A stretch of DNA of 64,000 nt from JAHCHG01 sp965214585 (GTDB lineage: Bacteria; Acidobacteriota; Blastocatellia; Pyrinomonadales; Pyrinomonadaceae): assembly GCA_965214585.1 (NCBI GenBank), contig OZ243957.1, positions 2,480,001 to 2,544,000 of the forward strand, read 5' to 3'. Shown here piece by piece: positions 17,400-25,113 of this stretch. Each line of letters begins with the position of its first letter. The stretch's first letter is position 1. Below the pieces are notes generated by a model. The model ran no database searches. It saw only the letters and a program-made list of their open reading frames with translations, and was not told the origin of the DNA. The position numbers were made by a program, and so were the translations under genes.

Positions 17400-19133
17400 A
17401 TGAATGAAAGAACAAAAAAAGGATTAGAGATTTTGCAGTCGGCGGTTTTGCTTGGCGTTTTGGGCGATGTCTTACTGCGCGTAACTCCTTGGGGACTGAA
17501 TGTTTTCCTGTTCATCAGCGCGTTGGTCGCGGCGATGGTGATGCTCGTTTTGCGCCGCAAGCGGGAACTTTGGAATTCGCGGACAATCGCTCTAAACGGT
17601 GCTTTGATATTTTTCGGTTTGATGTTCATCTGGCGCGATTCCATCGAACTGAAAGTTTTTGACGCGCTTGCAATTTTAACGATTTTAGCCGTGCTGATTC
17701 TGCCCTCGCTGAACGTCAAAACTCACATCGCCGGAGTTTTTCATTATATGATCGGCTTCGTCTGGTCAGGAATTTCCATCGTTTTCGCGCCGTTTTTTCT
17801 GGTGATCGGCGACATAAAGTGGAAGACAATTCCGCAAACAGGCTGGTCGAAACATTTGATTTCTATTTTGCGCGGGCTTCTGATCGCGCTTCCTTTGCTG
17901 CTGATTTTCGGCGCACTTTTCGTCGCGGCGGACGCGGTTTTTGAAAACCTCGTGCAGAAAACTTTTAACATTGACGGCGAACTTTTGGTCGGACATATTT
18001 TCTTCGTCGGCTTCTTTTCGTGGATCACCGCCGGTTATTTGCGAAATTTCCTGCACGAAAATTTTTCCGACGATTTGGCGGAAACTTTTACGGAAACGAA
18101 AAAAAGCGTCAAACGGGAAAATTTGAGCATAACTAACCTAAAAGCTAATGAAAATCTCGTTCAAACCACGCCGGGCGTAACAAAATTAAAAGACGAAGAT
18201 GATAAAAAAACGAGCGAAGAAAAAGTTGAAACAAAACCGGACGAAAAGAAAAAATGGCAATGGCAGAATTTGGATAATTCATTTTTGCCAAATTATTTTA
18301 AGCTCGGAGCGATTGAAACTTCGATAATTTTGGGTTTAATAAATCTTTTGTTTTTAGCTTTCGTCATCGTGCAAATTCCGTATCTGTTCGGCGGAATGGA
18401 ACTCGTGCAGACCACGCCCGATTTCAAACTTGCCGATTACGCCCGACGCGGTTTCGGCGAATTAGTAACGGTTGCCGCGCTCGTTCTGCCGATTCTGCTC
18501 GTTTCGCATTGGCTTTTGCGAAAAGATTCGCCGATCAGCCAAAAAATCTATCGAATTTTGGCTTTTGTTCAAATCGGTCTGCTTTTCGTAATTATGATTT
18601 CCGCCGCGCAGAGGCTTCTGCTTTTGACGGGAAATTTGGGTTACGGTTTAACAACCGTCAGATTTTATCCGATGGCGTTTATGGTTCTGCTCGCCCTTGT
18701 TTTCATTTGGTTTGCCGCCACGGTTCTGCGCGGAATGCGCCAAAGATTCGCGTGGGGCGCGTTGTGGCTCGCGCTTTTCACGCTCGGCACGCTGCACGTT
18801 CTGAACCCGGACGATTTTATCGCTCGCACAAATCTTCAATTGATGCAGGAAGGCAGAAGTTTCGACGCTCGTTACAACTCGAATTTGAGCGACGATGCCG
18901 TTCCTTCGCTTATAAAAGGCTTGCCGCAGATGAATTATGAAGATCAATGCATCGTCAAAAACAAACTTTTTCATCGTCTTTCCCAAATGCAAAAAGACGA
19001 AAAAGATTTTCGCAGTTGGAATTGGTCGCGCCGAGCCGCCGAAAATCAATTGGCAAATGCCGTCGAAAGTTGGAAAACTTACGATTGTCCCGAAAATACG
19101 CGATATTATGAAAGATTTTCGGGCAGATATTGA
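17400..19133 (+). CDS. DUF4173/DUF4153-type multi-pass membrane protein
   Basis: 577 residues. About ten to twelve membrane helices, broken by a charged loop around residues 225-285 (KKTSEEKVETKPDEKKK). The C-terminal soluble part contains the family pattern DARYNSNLSDDAVPSL followed by a Cys-bearing, helical tail. Function of the family is unknown. Last gene in the run that starts at 14082. Confidence 0.8.
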   Translation: MNERTKKGLEILQSAVLLGVLGDVLLRVTPWGLNVFLFISALVAAMVMLVLRRKRELWNSRTIALNGALIFFGLMFIWRDSIELKVFDALAILTILAVLILPSLNVKTHIAGVFHYMIGFVWSGISIVFAPFFLVIGDIKWKTIPQTGWSKHLISILRGLLIALPLLLIFGALFVAADAVFENLVQKTFNIDGELLVGHIFFVGFFSWITAGYLRNFLHENFSDDLAETFTETKKSVKRENLSITNLKANENLVQTTPGVTKLKDEDDKKTSEEKVETKPDEKKKWQWQNLDNSFLPNYFKLGAIETSIILGLINLLFLAFVIVQIPYLFGGMELVQTTPDFKLADYARRGFGELVTVAALVLPILLVSHWLLRKDSPISQKIYRILAFVQIGLLFVIMISAAQRLLLLTGNLGYGLTTVRFYPMAFMVLLALVFIWFAATVLRGMRQRFAWGALWLALFTLGTLHVLNPDDFIARTNLQLMQEGRSFDARYNSNLSDDAVPSLIKGLPQMNYEDQCIVKNKLFHRLSQMQKDEKDFRSWNWSRRAAENQLANAVESWKTYDCPENTRYYERFSGRY

Positions 19134-19181
19134 AAATAAAGGCTCTTTGACAAGTAGTGGTTAGATTTAATTGTATTTTTT

Positions 19182-19343
19182 CTCGCGTCGCCAACGGCGA
19201 CAGACATTATAGCCTATGGTGCAGGCGCGTGCGCCGAAACCATAGGTTGCAGCAATATATCAATCGCTCGCTGAAAGTGAGCAACAATTTTTTACATAAT
19301 TTGTTCGTCGCCTTCAGCGACGGAATTACTGATCCATCTGACC
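19182..19343. repeat. Left part of a multi-hairpin element interrupted by IS630
   Basis: Starts GTCGCCAACGGCGAC, then ACATTATAGCC, then hairpins CCTATGGT...ACCATAGG, GCTCGCTGAAAGTGAGC and CGTCGCCTTCAGCGACG. The right end, an inverted copy of the first 29 bp, lies at 20524-20553 after the insertion sequence. The same plan occurs at 39153-39395. Confidence 0.75.
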
Positions 19344-19399
19344 TAGTGCAAAAACAGCAAAGGTTGTTGGTATTAGGTGAAATAATATAAAATCAAGGA

Positions 19400-19921
19400 A
19401 TGAAAAAAGAACCGATCTTCGTCAGAGCGATGAGCGAAGAAGAAAAACAAGTATTGGAAAAAGCAAAACGAGCCAGCGATGCGTGTCAGATGAAACGAGC
19501 TCAGATATTGTTGGCGAGTAGTCAGGGTTTGACGACGACCGGGATTGAAAAGCAATTCGGCTATTCGGCTGAATATGCCCGGCAGATGATCCATCGCTTT
19601 AACGAGCAAGGCGTTAGTTGTCTGAAAAGAAGAAGTTCGGCTCCAAAAACGACGGAGACAATAGTTGATGCGGAAAAGTGTGAGCGAATTAAACAGATAA
19701 TGCACAAAACTCCGCGTCTTTATGGTAAAGCGAGCAGTGTCTGGACATTGACCTTGGTAGCGGAAGTGTTGTTTGAAAAAGGCGAAACCCCGCGGCAGAT
19801 GGCGAACGAAACGATTCGGACGGCGATGAAGAAAAACGGGAGCAGTTGGAAGCGGGCAAAGGATTGGATCACATCGCCCGATCCACAATATGAGTTAAAA
19901 AAAAACAGAGAGATCGTTTGA
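19400..19921 (+). CDS. IS630 transposase, N-terminal frame (OrfA)
   Basis: 173 residues. Carries the DNA-binding helix-turn-helix domains (ILLASSQGLTTTGIEKQFGYSAEYARQMIHRFNEQG and a second around residues 95-155). It ends in a short frame tail after nine A residues at 19897-19905. The next frame is open upstream of its nominal start back into this A run, one base behind. A -1 slip here would join both parts into one ~366-residue transposase, as in many IS630 elements. Confidence 0.9.
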   Translation: MKKEPIFVRAMSEEEKQVLEKAKRASDACQMKRAQILLASSQGLTTTGIEKQFGYSAEYARQMIHRFNEQGVSCLKRRSSAPKTTETIVDAEKCERIKQIMHKTPRLYGKASSVWTLTLVAEVLFEKGETPRQMANETIRTAMKKNGSSWKRAKDWITSPDPQYELKKNREIV

Positions 19922-20502
19922 TTCGAATTGCTTCGGAAAACGACGATATAGTTTTGGGTTTTCTGGATGAGGTTTGGTGGTCGCGCTTTTCGCAGCCGAA
20001 GATCAGGACGTGGGAATTTGGCGAACCTTTGCGGATGGTGCAAAGGGAAGCAAATAAAGATGATAAGGAGCCAAAAGCGATTGCTTGTTACGGGTTATTG
20101 AGAAAAGACACCGGGCAGGTCAAGGTCAGGTTTTTAGAGGAGCGTCCGATTTCCGAGATAACGATCTCGTTTTTAGAGTGGCTCGCCCGTGAGTTAAAAA
20201 AGGAGAGAAAAAAGGCTCTGTTTTTGATTTGGGACAATGCCAGTTGGCACGACTCGAAAAAGGTTCTGGAATGGATCAAAGAAAACAATCGGGAAGCGAA
20301 ACAGACGGGCGGAGTGCGAATCATCAGGTGTCAGTTACCGACGAAAAGTCCGTGGCTGAATCCGATCGAGCCGCATTGGAGGCACGGCAAGAAAGCAATC
20401 TGTGAGCCGAACGGAGAATTAACCAAAGAAATGATCGAGCAAAGAGTATGCGAATATTTCAACTCGGAACAATTGCCGAGATTATCCAACAATGTCAACT
20501 GA
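19918..20502 (+). CDS. IS630 transposase, catalytic frame (OrfB)
   Basis: The TTG at 19918 overlaps the stop of OrfA, but expression is more likely by -1 frameshifting on the A9 run. The joined frame reads KQRDRLIRIASENDD across the junction, as in whole IS630 transposases. The catalytic triad is visible: D in GFLDEVWWSR, D in LIWDNASWHD, E in SPWLNPIEPHW. All three are intact, so the element may still move. Confidence 0.9.
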   Translation: MIRIASENDDIVLGFLDEVWWSRFSQPKIRTWEFGEPLRMVQREANKDDKEPKAIACYGLLRKDTGQVKVRFLEERPISEITISFLEWLARELKKERKKALFLIWDNASWHDSKKVLEWIKENNREAKQTGGVRIIRCQLPTKSPWLNPIEPHWRHGKKAICEPNGELTKEMIEQRVCEYFNSEQLPRLSNNVN

Positions 20503-20523
20503 TTTTGCACTAGCGATTCTCGC

Positions 20524-20553
20524 TAGGCTATAATGTTGGTCGCCGTTAGCGAC
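20524..20553. repeat. Right end of the IS-interrupted multi-hairpin element
   Basis: Complement reads GTCGCTAACGGCGACCAACA then TTATAGCCTA, an inverted copy of 19187-19215 on the far side of the IS630 element. It shows that the palindromic element predates the insertion. Confidence 0.75.
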
Positions 20554-20604
20554 AAGAACAAAGATAATTTTTTTTGCACCACCAATTGTCAAAAAGCCAA
20601 AATA

Positions 20605-20637
20605 AAAGGACGGTTTCCTCAGCGAAAACCGTCCTTT
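20605..20637 (-). terminator. Rho-independent terminator after the tRNA
   Basis: Stem AAAGGACGGTTT pairs with AAACCGTCCTTT around a 9-nt loop. Read on the minus strand it lies 13 bp after the tRNA 3' end and is followed by TTATTTT. Confidence 0.75.
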
Positions 20638-20650
20638 AAAAAAAAAGTAA

Positions 20651-20960
20651 TGCCCCCGGCACGACTCGAACGTGCGACCCACAGCTTAGCTTACCTCACT
20701 TGGTTTCCCAAGCCACATTTTCCTAAGAAAACGGTTGAAAGTCTGGACTATATCTTAGGCATTTCAGCCTGAGCGCGTGTAGTCTCTACGGTGTCTCAAC
20801 GATAATTATTTATCGAAAAGTTCCCTCGGTATTGTCATAGAAATCTTTCGATTCCCTTAGAGTTTCACCGATATAGCACTCTCCACTGTGCAAGTTACTA
20901 ATTCCCCGCACAGGCTCCTATTTTGAAGGCTGTTGCTCTATCCAACTGAGCTACGGGAGC
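20651..20960 (-). tRNA. tRNA-Arg(UCU) interrupted by a group I intron
   Basis: 5' exon 20926-20960 (35 nt) and 3' exon 20651-20689 (39 nt) join to a complete 74-nt cloverleaf. Acceptor GCTCCCG/CGGGGGC, D stem GCTC/GAGC, anticodon stem ACAGC/GCTGT, T stem GCACG/CGTGC with TTCGAGT loop. The joined anticodon loop is CTTCTAA, so the anticodon is UCU (Arg, AGA/AGG). The split falls after U34. CCA is not encoded. The tRNA is the usual type once the intron is removed. Confidence 0.9.
20690..20925 (-). ncRNA. Group I self-splicing intron in the tRNA-Arg anticodon loop
   Basis: 236 nt, no reading frame. The last intron base is G, as required. P1 can form between the exon end ACAGCCUU and the intron guide GAGCCUGU with one mismatch, placing a U-G wobble exactly at the 5' splice site. 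Core elements are visible on the minus strand: R-like GUAGAGACUACACG and the classic S element AAGAUAUAGUCC, whose GACUA/UAGUC pairing makes P7. Known bacterial cases sit in tRNA-Leu(UAA), tRNA-Arg(CCU) and tRNA-Ile(CAU), among others. Confidence 0.88.
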
Positions 20961-21005
20961 ATATCAAAAAGCAATTTAAGATATTAACGTCTGCGCCGTT
21001 TGAAG

Positions 21006-21143
21006 TCAAATTTCGTGAACGATCATTATCACGAGCGCAACTAAGATTCCGATAACTAAGGGCGTTAAACCGACGACGATCATCCAGTTTACCTGATTTA
21101 CAAACGGCAAATTCTTTACATCAAATCTTCTAAAATCAATCAT
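21006..21143 (-). CDS. 45-residue single-pass membrane microprotein coupled to cmk
   Basis: Its ATG overlaps the cmk stop (ATGA), so it is likely translated by coupling. The first 20 residues are polar (MIDFRRFDVKNLPFVNQVNW), then comes one hydrophobic helix (MIVVGLTPLVIGILVALVIMIV) ending HEI. I do not recognise it. It lies between cmk and the tRNA, with no sign of another partner. The tight overlap and clean topology argue that it is real. Confidence 0.6.
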   Translation of the reverse strand: MIDFRRFDVKNLPFVNQVNWMIVVGLTPLVIGILVALVIMIVHEI

Positions 21144-21814
21144 TCGACTCCTTTTATTTTGCTGATATTTTCGATCATTTTACCGAAAACTTCTTCGATG
21201 TTCATCTCGCTCGTGTCAATAACGAAGGCATCTTCGGCGATTTTAAGCGGAGAACTTTCGCGGTTTACGTCGCGCTCGTCGCGTTTGTTTATCGCTTCGA
21301 GCGTTTCCGCGTAACTCGTATCGAATCCTTTTTCCGCGTCTTCTTCAAAACGCCTTTGCGCTCTGGCTTCGGGTTTTGCGGTGAGAAAAAATTTTACGTC
21401 CGCGTCGGGAAAAACGACAGTTCCGATGTCGCGTCCGTCGAGAACCGCGCCGCCGTCGGACATTTTTCCTAAACGCCTCTGTTTTTCGACTAAGTTTTTT
21501 CGCACTTCGGAAACTGTCGAAACAATCGAAGCGGCTTGTCCGATCTCGCTTGTGCGGATTTTCGCCGTTACGTCTTCGCCGTTTAATTTCACGAAAAGCT
21601 GATCGGGTTTGCCGACGAGTTCAATGTCGGAACTTTCGGTAATTTCGATGATTTTTTTTTCATCTTCAAAACTCGTTCCGCTTTCCGCGACGGCTAACGC
21701 AGCGGCGCGATACATTGCGCCCGTGTCAATATAAAGCAGATCGAATTTTTCGGCTAACATCTTGCCGAGCGTGGATTTTCCCGCGCCCGAAGGTCCGTCA
21801 ATGGCAACTATCAT
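21140..21814 (-). CDS. cmk: Cytidylate kinase
   Basis: 224 residues. Walker A GPSGAGKST (residues 6-14), the CMP-binding NMP domain with DTGAMYRAAALA, DGRDIGTVVFPDADVKFFLTA, and the lid RRFEEDAEKGFDTSYAETLEAINKRDERDVNR. It phosphorylates CMP/dCMP. In many bacteria cmk is followed by rpsA or a lysophosphatidate acyltransferase; here a 45-residue membrane protein follows. Confidence 0.95.
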   Translation of the reverse strand: MIVAIDGPSGAGKSTLGKMLAEKFDLLYIDTGAMYRAAALAVAESGTSFEDEKKIIEITESSDIELVGKPDQLFVKLNGEDVTAKIRTSEIGQAASIVSTVSEVRKNLVEKQRRLGKMSDGGAVLDGRDIGTVVFPDADVKFFLTAKPEARAQRRFEEDAEKGFDTSYAETLEAINKRDERDVNRESSPLKIAEDAFVIDTSEMNIEEVFGKMIENISKIKGVE

Positions 21815-21880
21815 CGAATTGTAAGCAGGTCGGAAAATTTTTAAGGTTTATTCGATAAATTTTATTAAACATTTTAACCA

Positions 21881-21976
21881 TAAAATATAATTGATATTTG
21901 ACAGATGATAATTGATAAATAAGTCGAGCGTTAAAAAATTCTCAAATATCAATTCTCAAATATCAATTATATTTTA
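21881..21976. repeat. Palindrome with heptamer-like core
   Basis: Perfect 21-bp inverted arms, TAAAATATAATTGATATTTG(A) at 21881-21901 and its complement at 21956-21976. The space between holds repeated GATAATTGATAAATAA-like units. It lies in the 213-bp gap upstream of cmk. Confidence 0.85.
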
Positions 21977-22027
21977 AGTTTCTTTCGCAAATTATTATAT
22001 TTCAGAACATAAACCCGTGTGCTTAGT

Positions 22028-22369
22028 TTATTTGATTTCGCTCGTTCTGTCCAAATCAATGAGCATTTCCAAATCTTCGCGTTTTTCGTAAGTTTCGCTC
22101 ATAAAATTTCGGTGATACTCGTCAATTTCGTGAACCGATCTTTCAAAAACTTCTTTTACTTTTTCAAAATTTTCGGCTTTCATAAAGTAAATTAAAAAAT
22201 CGCCTTCGCTTGTTTCGTCAAGAAAAACCGTTTCCAAAATCACATTTTCATCCAGCAGAGTCGCCAACGCTTCATCTTTTCGCTTGTTGATTGTCCGCGC
22301 CCATTCGCGCACTTTTTCGAGCGAGTTCGGTTTGAGTTTAATTTTTATGCAGCGCGTTTCGTAAGTCAT
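22028..22369 (-). CDS. DUF6176-like protein
   Basis: 113 residues, cytoplasmic. The pattern MTYETRCIKIKLKPNSLEKVREWARTIN, then ETVFLDETSEGDFLIYFMKAENFEKV, fits the DUF6176 (dimeric alpha/beta barrel-like) family. Function unknown. Stand-alone gene with large palindromic DNA upstream. Confidence 0.7.
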   Translation of the reverse strand: MTYETRCIKIKLKPNSLEKVREWARTINKRKDEALATLLDENVILETVFLDETSEGDFLIYFMKAENFEKVKEVFERSVHEIDEYHRNFMSETYEKREDLEMLIDLDRTSEIK

Positions 22370-22493
22370 TCGGCAGATTTTTGTTTGATTTATTTAAAGA
22401 GTGTGCATAATTCAAGAGACTTTCGGAATAGCTGAAAGATGATAGCTGAAAGATGATAAATTTAATTTCTTGATTTTATCTTTAATCTATCAG

Positions 22494-22614
22494 CGGCGTT
22501 GTTGCATAAATATTTTAAACTATTGACAAATAATGATTTACGCAAAACATAAAATATCGTGTTTTTGATAACTCAAGCATTTGCAACATTTACCTGATTT
22601 ATGCAACAATGCCT
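22494..22614. mobile_element. 121-bp MITE-like element
   Basis: Ends CGGCGTTGTTGCATAAAT and (complement) AGGCATTGTTGCATAAAT form an 18-bp inverted repeat with two mismatches. Identical 7-bp CTATCAG flank both sides (22487-22493 and 22615-22621), a likely target duplication. There is no coding capacity. The ends resemble those of IS5-like elements, so movement would need a transposase from elsewhere. Confidence 0.75.
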
Positions 22615-22667
22615 CTATCAGTTATCATTTATAATCAGTAGATCACAAAAATAAAAAAGTTTGGTGG

Positions 22668-22809
22668 CACAGGCAGAAACCCGACAGTAATGGAGGGTGC
22701 TGATCGAGTAAAAGACTCGTTGATTAAAAAAAACGCTTGAAAGTGCCGTTTACTGATAATGTTGTTGTTTAATACATCACCCTCCATTACTGTCGGGTTT
22801 CCGCCTGTG
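22668..22809. repeat. Palindromic element, family A copy 3
   Basis: Arms begin CACAGGCAGAAACCCGACAG and CACAGGCGGAAACCCGACAG (complement) and end AGGGTG. The arms match copy 1 except for a few bases, one of which (TTATGG to TAATGG) is shared by both arms. The centre is about 70 bp and unrelated to copy 1. Confidence 0.88.
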
Positions 22810-22910
22810 AGTTTCGTGATCTAGTGATAATCTATTGCAAAAAGTTAAACTTCTGATTTCAAATAACTTAATTATGCACACGCCTTCATTTAATTGGATT
22901 GAAAATTTTG

Positions 22911-23285
22911 CTATTTTGAAATGCGCTTTTCCAATCTTTCTCTGATCTCTTCGGCTCTCTGGACGATCTCTTCGGTGCGCTTTGAGATTCTTTTCGACTT
23001 TATTCCGATCCTAGCCAATTTTGCGCCGGCATAAATGAAAATTACAGCCAGAATAGCCGTGATGACGATTAAAATTCCGCTCGATCCGAAGACGATTCCG
23101 AAATAAGTCGAAACGGCGAAGGAAAAACCGAGAAGCAGCAGAAAAATTCCGACGGGCGTAATTATTTTAATGTCAATCGGGGAAATACGCTCGATGTAGA
23201 TTTGCTGTCGTTGGATATTTTCGATTTCGTCGTCAATAAACAGCAAATCTTTTTTAATTTCGTTGATTTCGTCGTATTCGTCCAT
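22911..23285 (-). CDS. Small membrane protein with flanking coiled coils
   Basis: 124 residues. An N-terminal helix rich in Glu/Ile (MDEYDEINEIKKDLLFIDDEIENIQRQQ), then two membrane helices (ITPVGIFLLLLGFSFAVSTYFGI and GILIVITAILAVIFIYAGAKL), then a charged coiled coil (RTEEIVQRAEEIRERLEKR). No known family recognised. It ends 3 bp before the ltaE stop side, i.e. it follows ltaE in the same direction with almost no gap, suggesting one transcript. Confidence 0.7.
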   Translation of the reverse strand: MDEYDEINEIKKDLLFIDDEIENIQRQQIYIERISPIDIKIITPVGIFLLLLGFSFAVSTYFGIVFGSSGILIVITAILAVIFIYAGAKLARIGIKSKRISKRTEEIVQRAEEIRERLEKRISK

Positions 23286-23288
23286 AAT

Positions 23289-24323
23289 TTAATTTTGTAT
23301 AATTTTCTCCAACGCGCTCAATGTTTTTTCAACGTCTTCGCGCGAAACGTCGTAGTGCGTAACCATTCTAATTGAACTGCCGAAAGGACTTGCCAGAATA
23401 TTTTCTGCTTTTAATTCGTTACAAATTTCAACGGAAGTTTTATTCGTTTTTGAAACGTCGAAAATTACGATGTTCGTTTGCACTTTTTCTGCGTCAATCG
23501 AAATTCCTTTGATATTTGTCGCGCCCGTCGCAAGTTTTTTTGCGTTTTCGTGGTCATAATGCAGAATTTTCGGCGATTCTTCGAGCGCGATCAAACCAGC
23601 CGCCGCCAAAACGCCGACTTGCCGCATTCCGCCGCCGAATCTTTTGCGCCACGTTCTGGCTTCTCTGATAAAATCTTTCGTTCCCAAAATGAGCGAACCG
23701 ACGGGCGCACCCAAACCTTTCGATAAGCAAAACTGCACCGAATCGCAATGTTTGGAAAGATTCGCCACCGTTTCGTTTTGCGCGACGGCGGCATTAAAAA
23801 TTCTCGCGCCGTCTAAATGAACAGGCAAACCGAGCGCGTGCGCGTTAGAACATATTTCTTCGGTTTCCTTCGCGCTCATCACGCTTCCGCCGCCGAAATT
23901 GTGCGTGTTTTCAAGGCAGATCAAACCCGTCGGGCAAGCGTAATACGGCATATTGACGTGCAGAGCCGATTCGATTTCCGACCATTCGAGCATTCCGTTT
24001 TCGTTTGCGGCGCGGACGGGACGAATCGTCACGCCGGACATTGCCGCCGGAGTTCCCATTTCCCAATTAAAAATATGCCCGCGCTGTTCGACGATTATCT
24101 CATCGCCCGCTTTCGTGTGAAGTTTAACGGCGATCTGATTTCCCATCGAACCCGTCGGCGTAAACAAGGCGGCTTCTTTGCCGAAAATCTCGGCGGCGCG
24201 TTCCTGCAAAAGATTAACCGTCGGGTCTTCCGAGTAAACATCGTCGCCGACTTCCGCTTTTGCCATCGCTTTCCGCATCTGCGCTGTCGGTTTTGTAACC
24301 GTGTCGCTTCTTAGATCAATCAT
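23289..24323 (-). CDS. ltaE: Low-specificity L-threonine aldolase
   Basis: 345 residues from the ATG at 24323 (MIDLRSDTVTKP, the usual start); a GTG six codons upstream is possible. PLP enzyme of fold type I: HTKAGDEIIVEQRGHI, LENTHNFGGG, LDGARIFNAA and the Schiff-base Lys in FCLSKGLGAPVGS. Cleaves threonine/allo-threonine to glycine and acetaldehyde. Its first 37 coding bases and 11 leader bases occur again at 25114-25161 and in part at 26043-26061, on the far sides of two accessory gene pairs. Confidence 0.93.
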   Translation of the reverse strand: MIDLRSDTVTKPTAQMRKAMAKAEVGDDVYSEDPTVNLLQERAAEIFGKEAALFTPTGSMGNQIAVKLHTKAGDEIIVEQRGHIFNWEMGTPAAMSGVTIRPVRAANENGMLEWSEIESALHVNMPYYACPTGLICLENTHNFGGGSVMSAKETEEICSNAHALGLPVHLDGARIFNAAVAQNETVANLSKHCDSVQFCLSKGLGAPVGSLILGTKDFIREARTWRKRFGGGMRQVGVLAAAGLIALEESPKILHYDHENAKKLATGATNIKGISIDAEKVQTNIVIFDVSKTNKTSVEICNELKAENILASPFGSSIRMVTHYDVSREDVEKTLSALEKIIQN

Positions 24324-24384
24324 TTCAGTTTTATTTTGCACGAAAATTATAAATTTGAAAAACCTTTATGCTAAAATCTTATTT

Positions 24385-24660
24385 ATGACAATAACGCTCG
24401 AAATAAAATCCGAAATAAAAGACCGAGCCGAAGCAAAAGCAAAATCCCTTGGCAAAGCGTTGGAAACTTTTCTGGTCGAAATTATCGAGGAAAATATTTT
24501 CGACAATAATTCGGAAGAAAAACCTTTTTATGAAACCGCAACGGATGAAGAATGGGAAGCCGCACTCGATTCATTAGCAATTTATTCCGATGAAATCCCC
24601 GAAACTTGGGACGACAGCCGCGAAAGCATCTATCGTGAAAGAGAAGACGCTCAGATATGA
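24385..24660 (+). CDS. VapB-type antitoxin
   Basis: 91 residues from the ATG at 24385. N-terminal MTITLEIKSEIKDRAEAKAKSLGKALETFLVEII has the short ribbon-helix-helix character of antitoxins; the C-terminal acidic tail (ATDEEWEAALDSLAIYSDEIPETWDDSRESIYREREDA) is the usual toxin-wrapping region. The stop overlaps the ATG of the toxin gene (ATGA). Divergent from ltaE, with only 61 bp between starts. Confidence 0.8.
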   Translation: MTITLEIKSEIKDRAEAKAKSLGKALETFLVEIIEENIFDNNSEEKPFYETATDEEWEAALDSLAIYSDEIPETWDDSRESIYREREDAQI

Positions 24661-25098
24661 GTTATTTATCCGATACAAACATCCTTTCGGCACTGGCAAA
24701 ACGGCAGAGTTCTCAATATGCGGATGCCAGACGCGCTTTGACTATTGCTTCGTAAACAAGGCGAGAAAATTTATCTCGTGCCGCAAAATTTGATCGAATT
24801 TTGGGCAATCGCCACACGCCCGACGAGTGCAAACGGTTTAGGATTAGACCACGCTAAAGCATCTCTCGAAATAAAGAAATTCAAGCGATTTTTTATTTTT
24901 TACGATAATGAATCAAATATTTACGCCGAATGGGAAAATTTAGTAACCGATTATAAAACTTCGGGCAAAAATGTTCACGATGCAAGACTCGTCGCGGCAA
25001 TGATAACTCATAAGATTACTCATCTTCTGACATTTAACACAAAAGATTTTAAGCGATATACAGAAATTATAGTAATTGATCCGCGAAGCATTAAATGA
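24657..25098 (+). pseudogene. VapC-type PIN toxin, broken by a frameshift
   Basis: The first frame gives MSYLSDTNILSALAKRQSS...RRALTIAS then stop. The next frame continues LRKQGEKIYLVPQNLIEFWAIATRP...VHDARLVAAMITHKITHLLTFNTKDFKRY. Together they make a full PIN protein if one base near 24742-24745 is removed. The acidic PIN residues (D in SDTN, E in IEFW, D in HDAR, D in TKDF) are all present across the two frames. Either a real single-base insertion that inactivated the toxin or a sequencing error. Confidence 0.8.
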
Positions 25099-25113
25099 AT
25101 TTCAAAGATGAAC

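Larger units (their letters stand above)
19344..20512 (+). mobile_element. IS630-family insertion sequence
   Basis: Bounded by TA dinucleotides (19344-19345 and 20511-20512), the typical IS630 target duplication. Inside them the imperfect terminal inverted repeats read GTGCAAAAACAG on the left and GTGCAAAATCAG (complement) on the right, and both share TTGTTGG further in. Element length is about 1165 bp. It carries one transposase in two frames. It interrupts an older palindromic element whose two ends can still be matched outside the IS. Confidence 0.92.
22401..22881. repeat. Nested palindrome region with an embedded MITE and a family A element
   Basis: The 540-bp gap between two minus-strand genes holds no gene. 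Outermost: GTGTGCATAATT at 22401 and AATTATGCACAC at 22870-22881. Inside are heptamer-like GATAGCTGAAAGATGATA units, a small transposon-like element (22494-22614), AGATCAC/GTGATCT pairs and family A copy 3. The parts sit in shells rather than side by side. Confidence 0.75.

Noticed and set aside
19134..20650. Regular repeats near the IS630 element as a CRISPR array
   Set aside because: The repeats are inverted, not direct, lack constant spacers, and belong to palindromic elements.
20533..20772. Reading frame across the tRNA region
   Set aside because: It runs antisense through the intron-containing tRNA and its terminator and matches no protein family.
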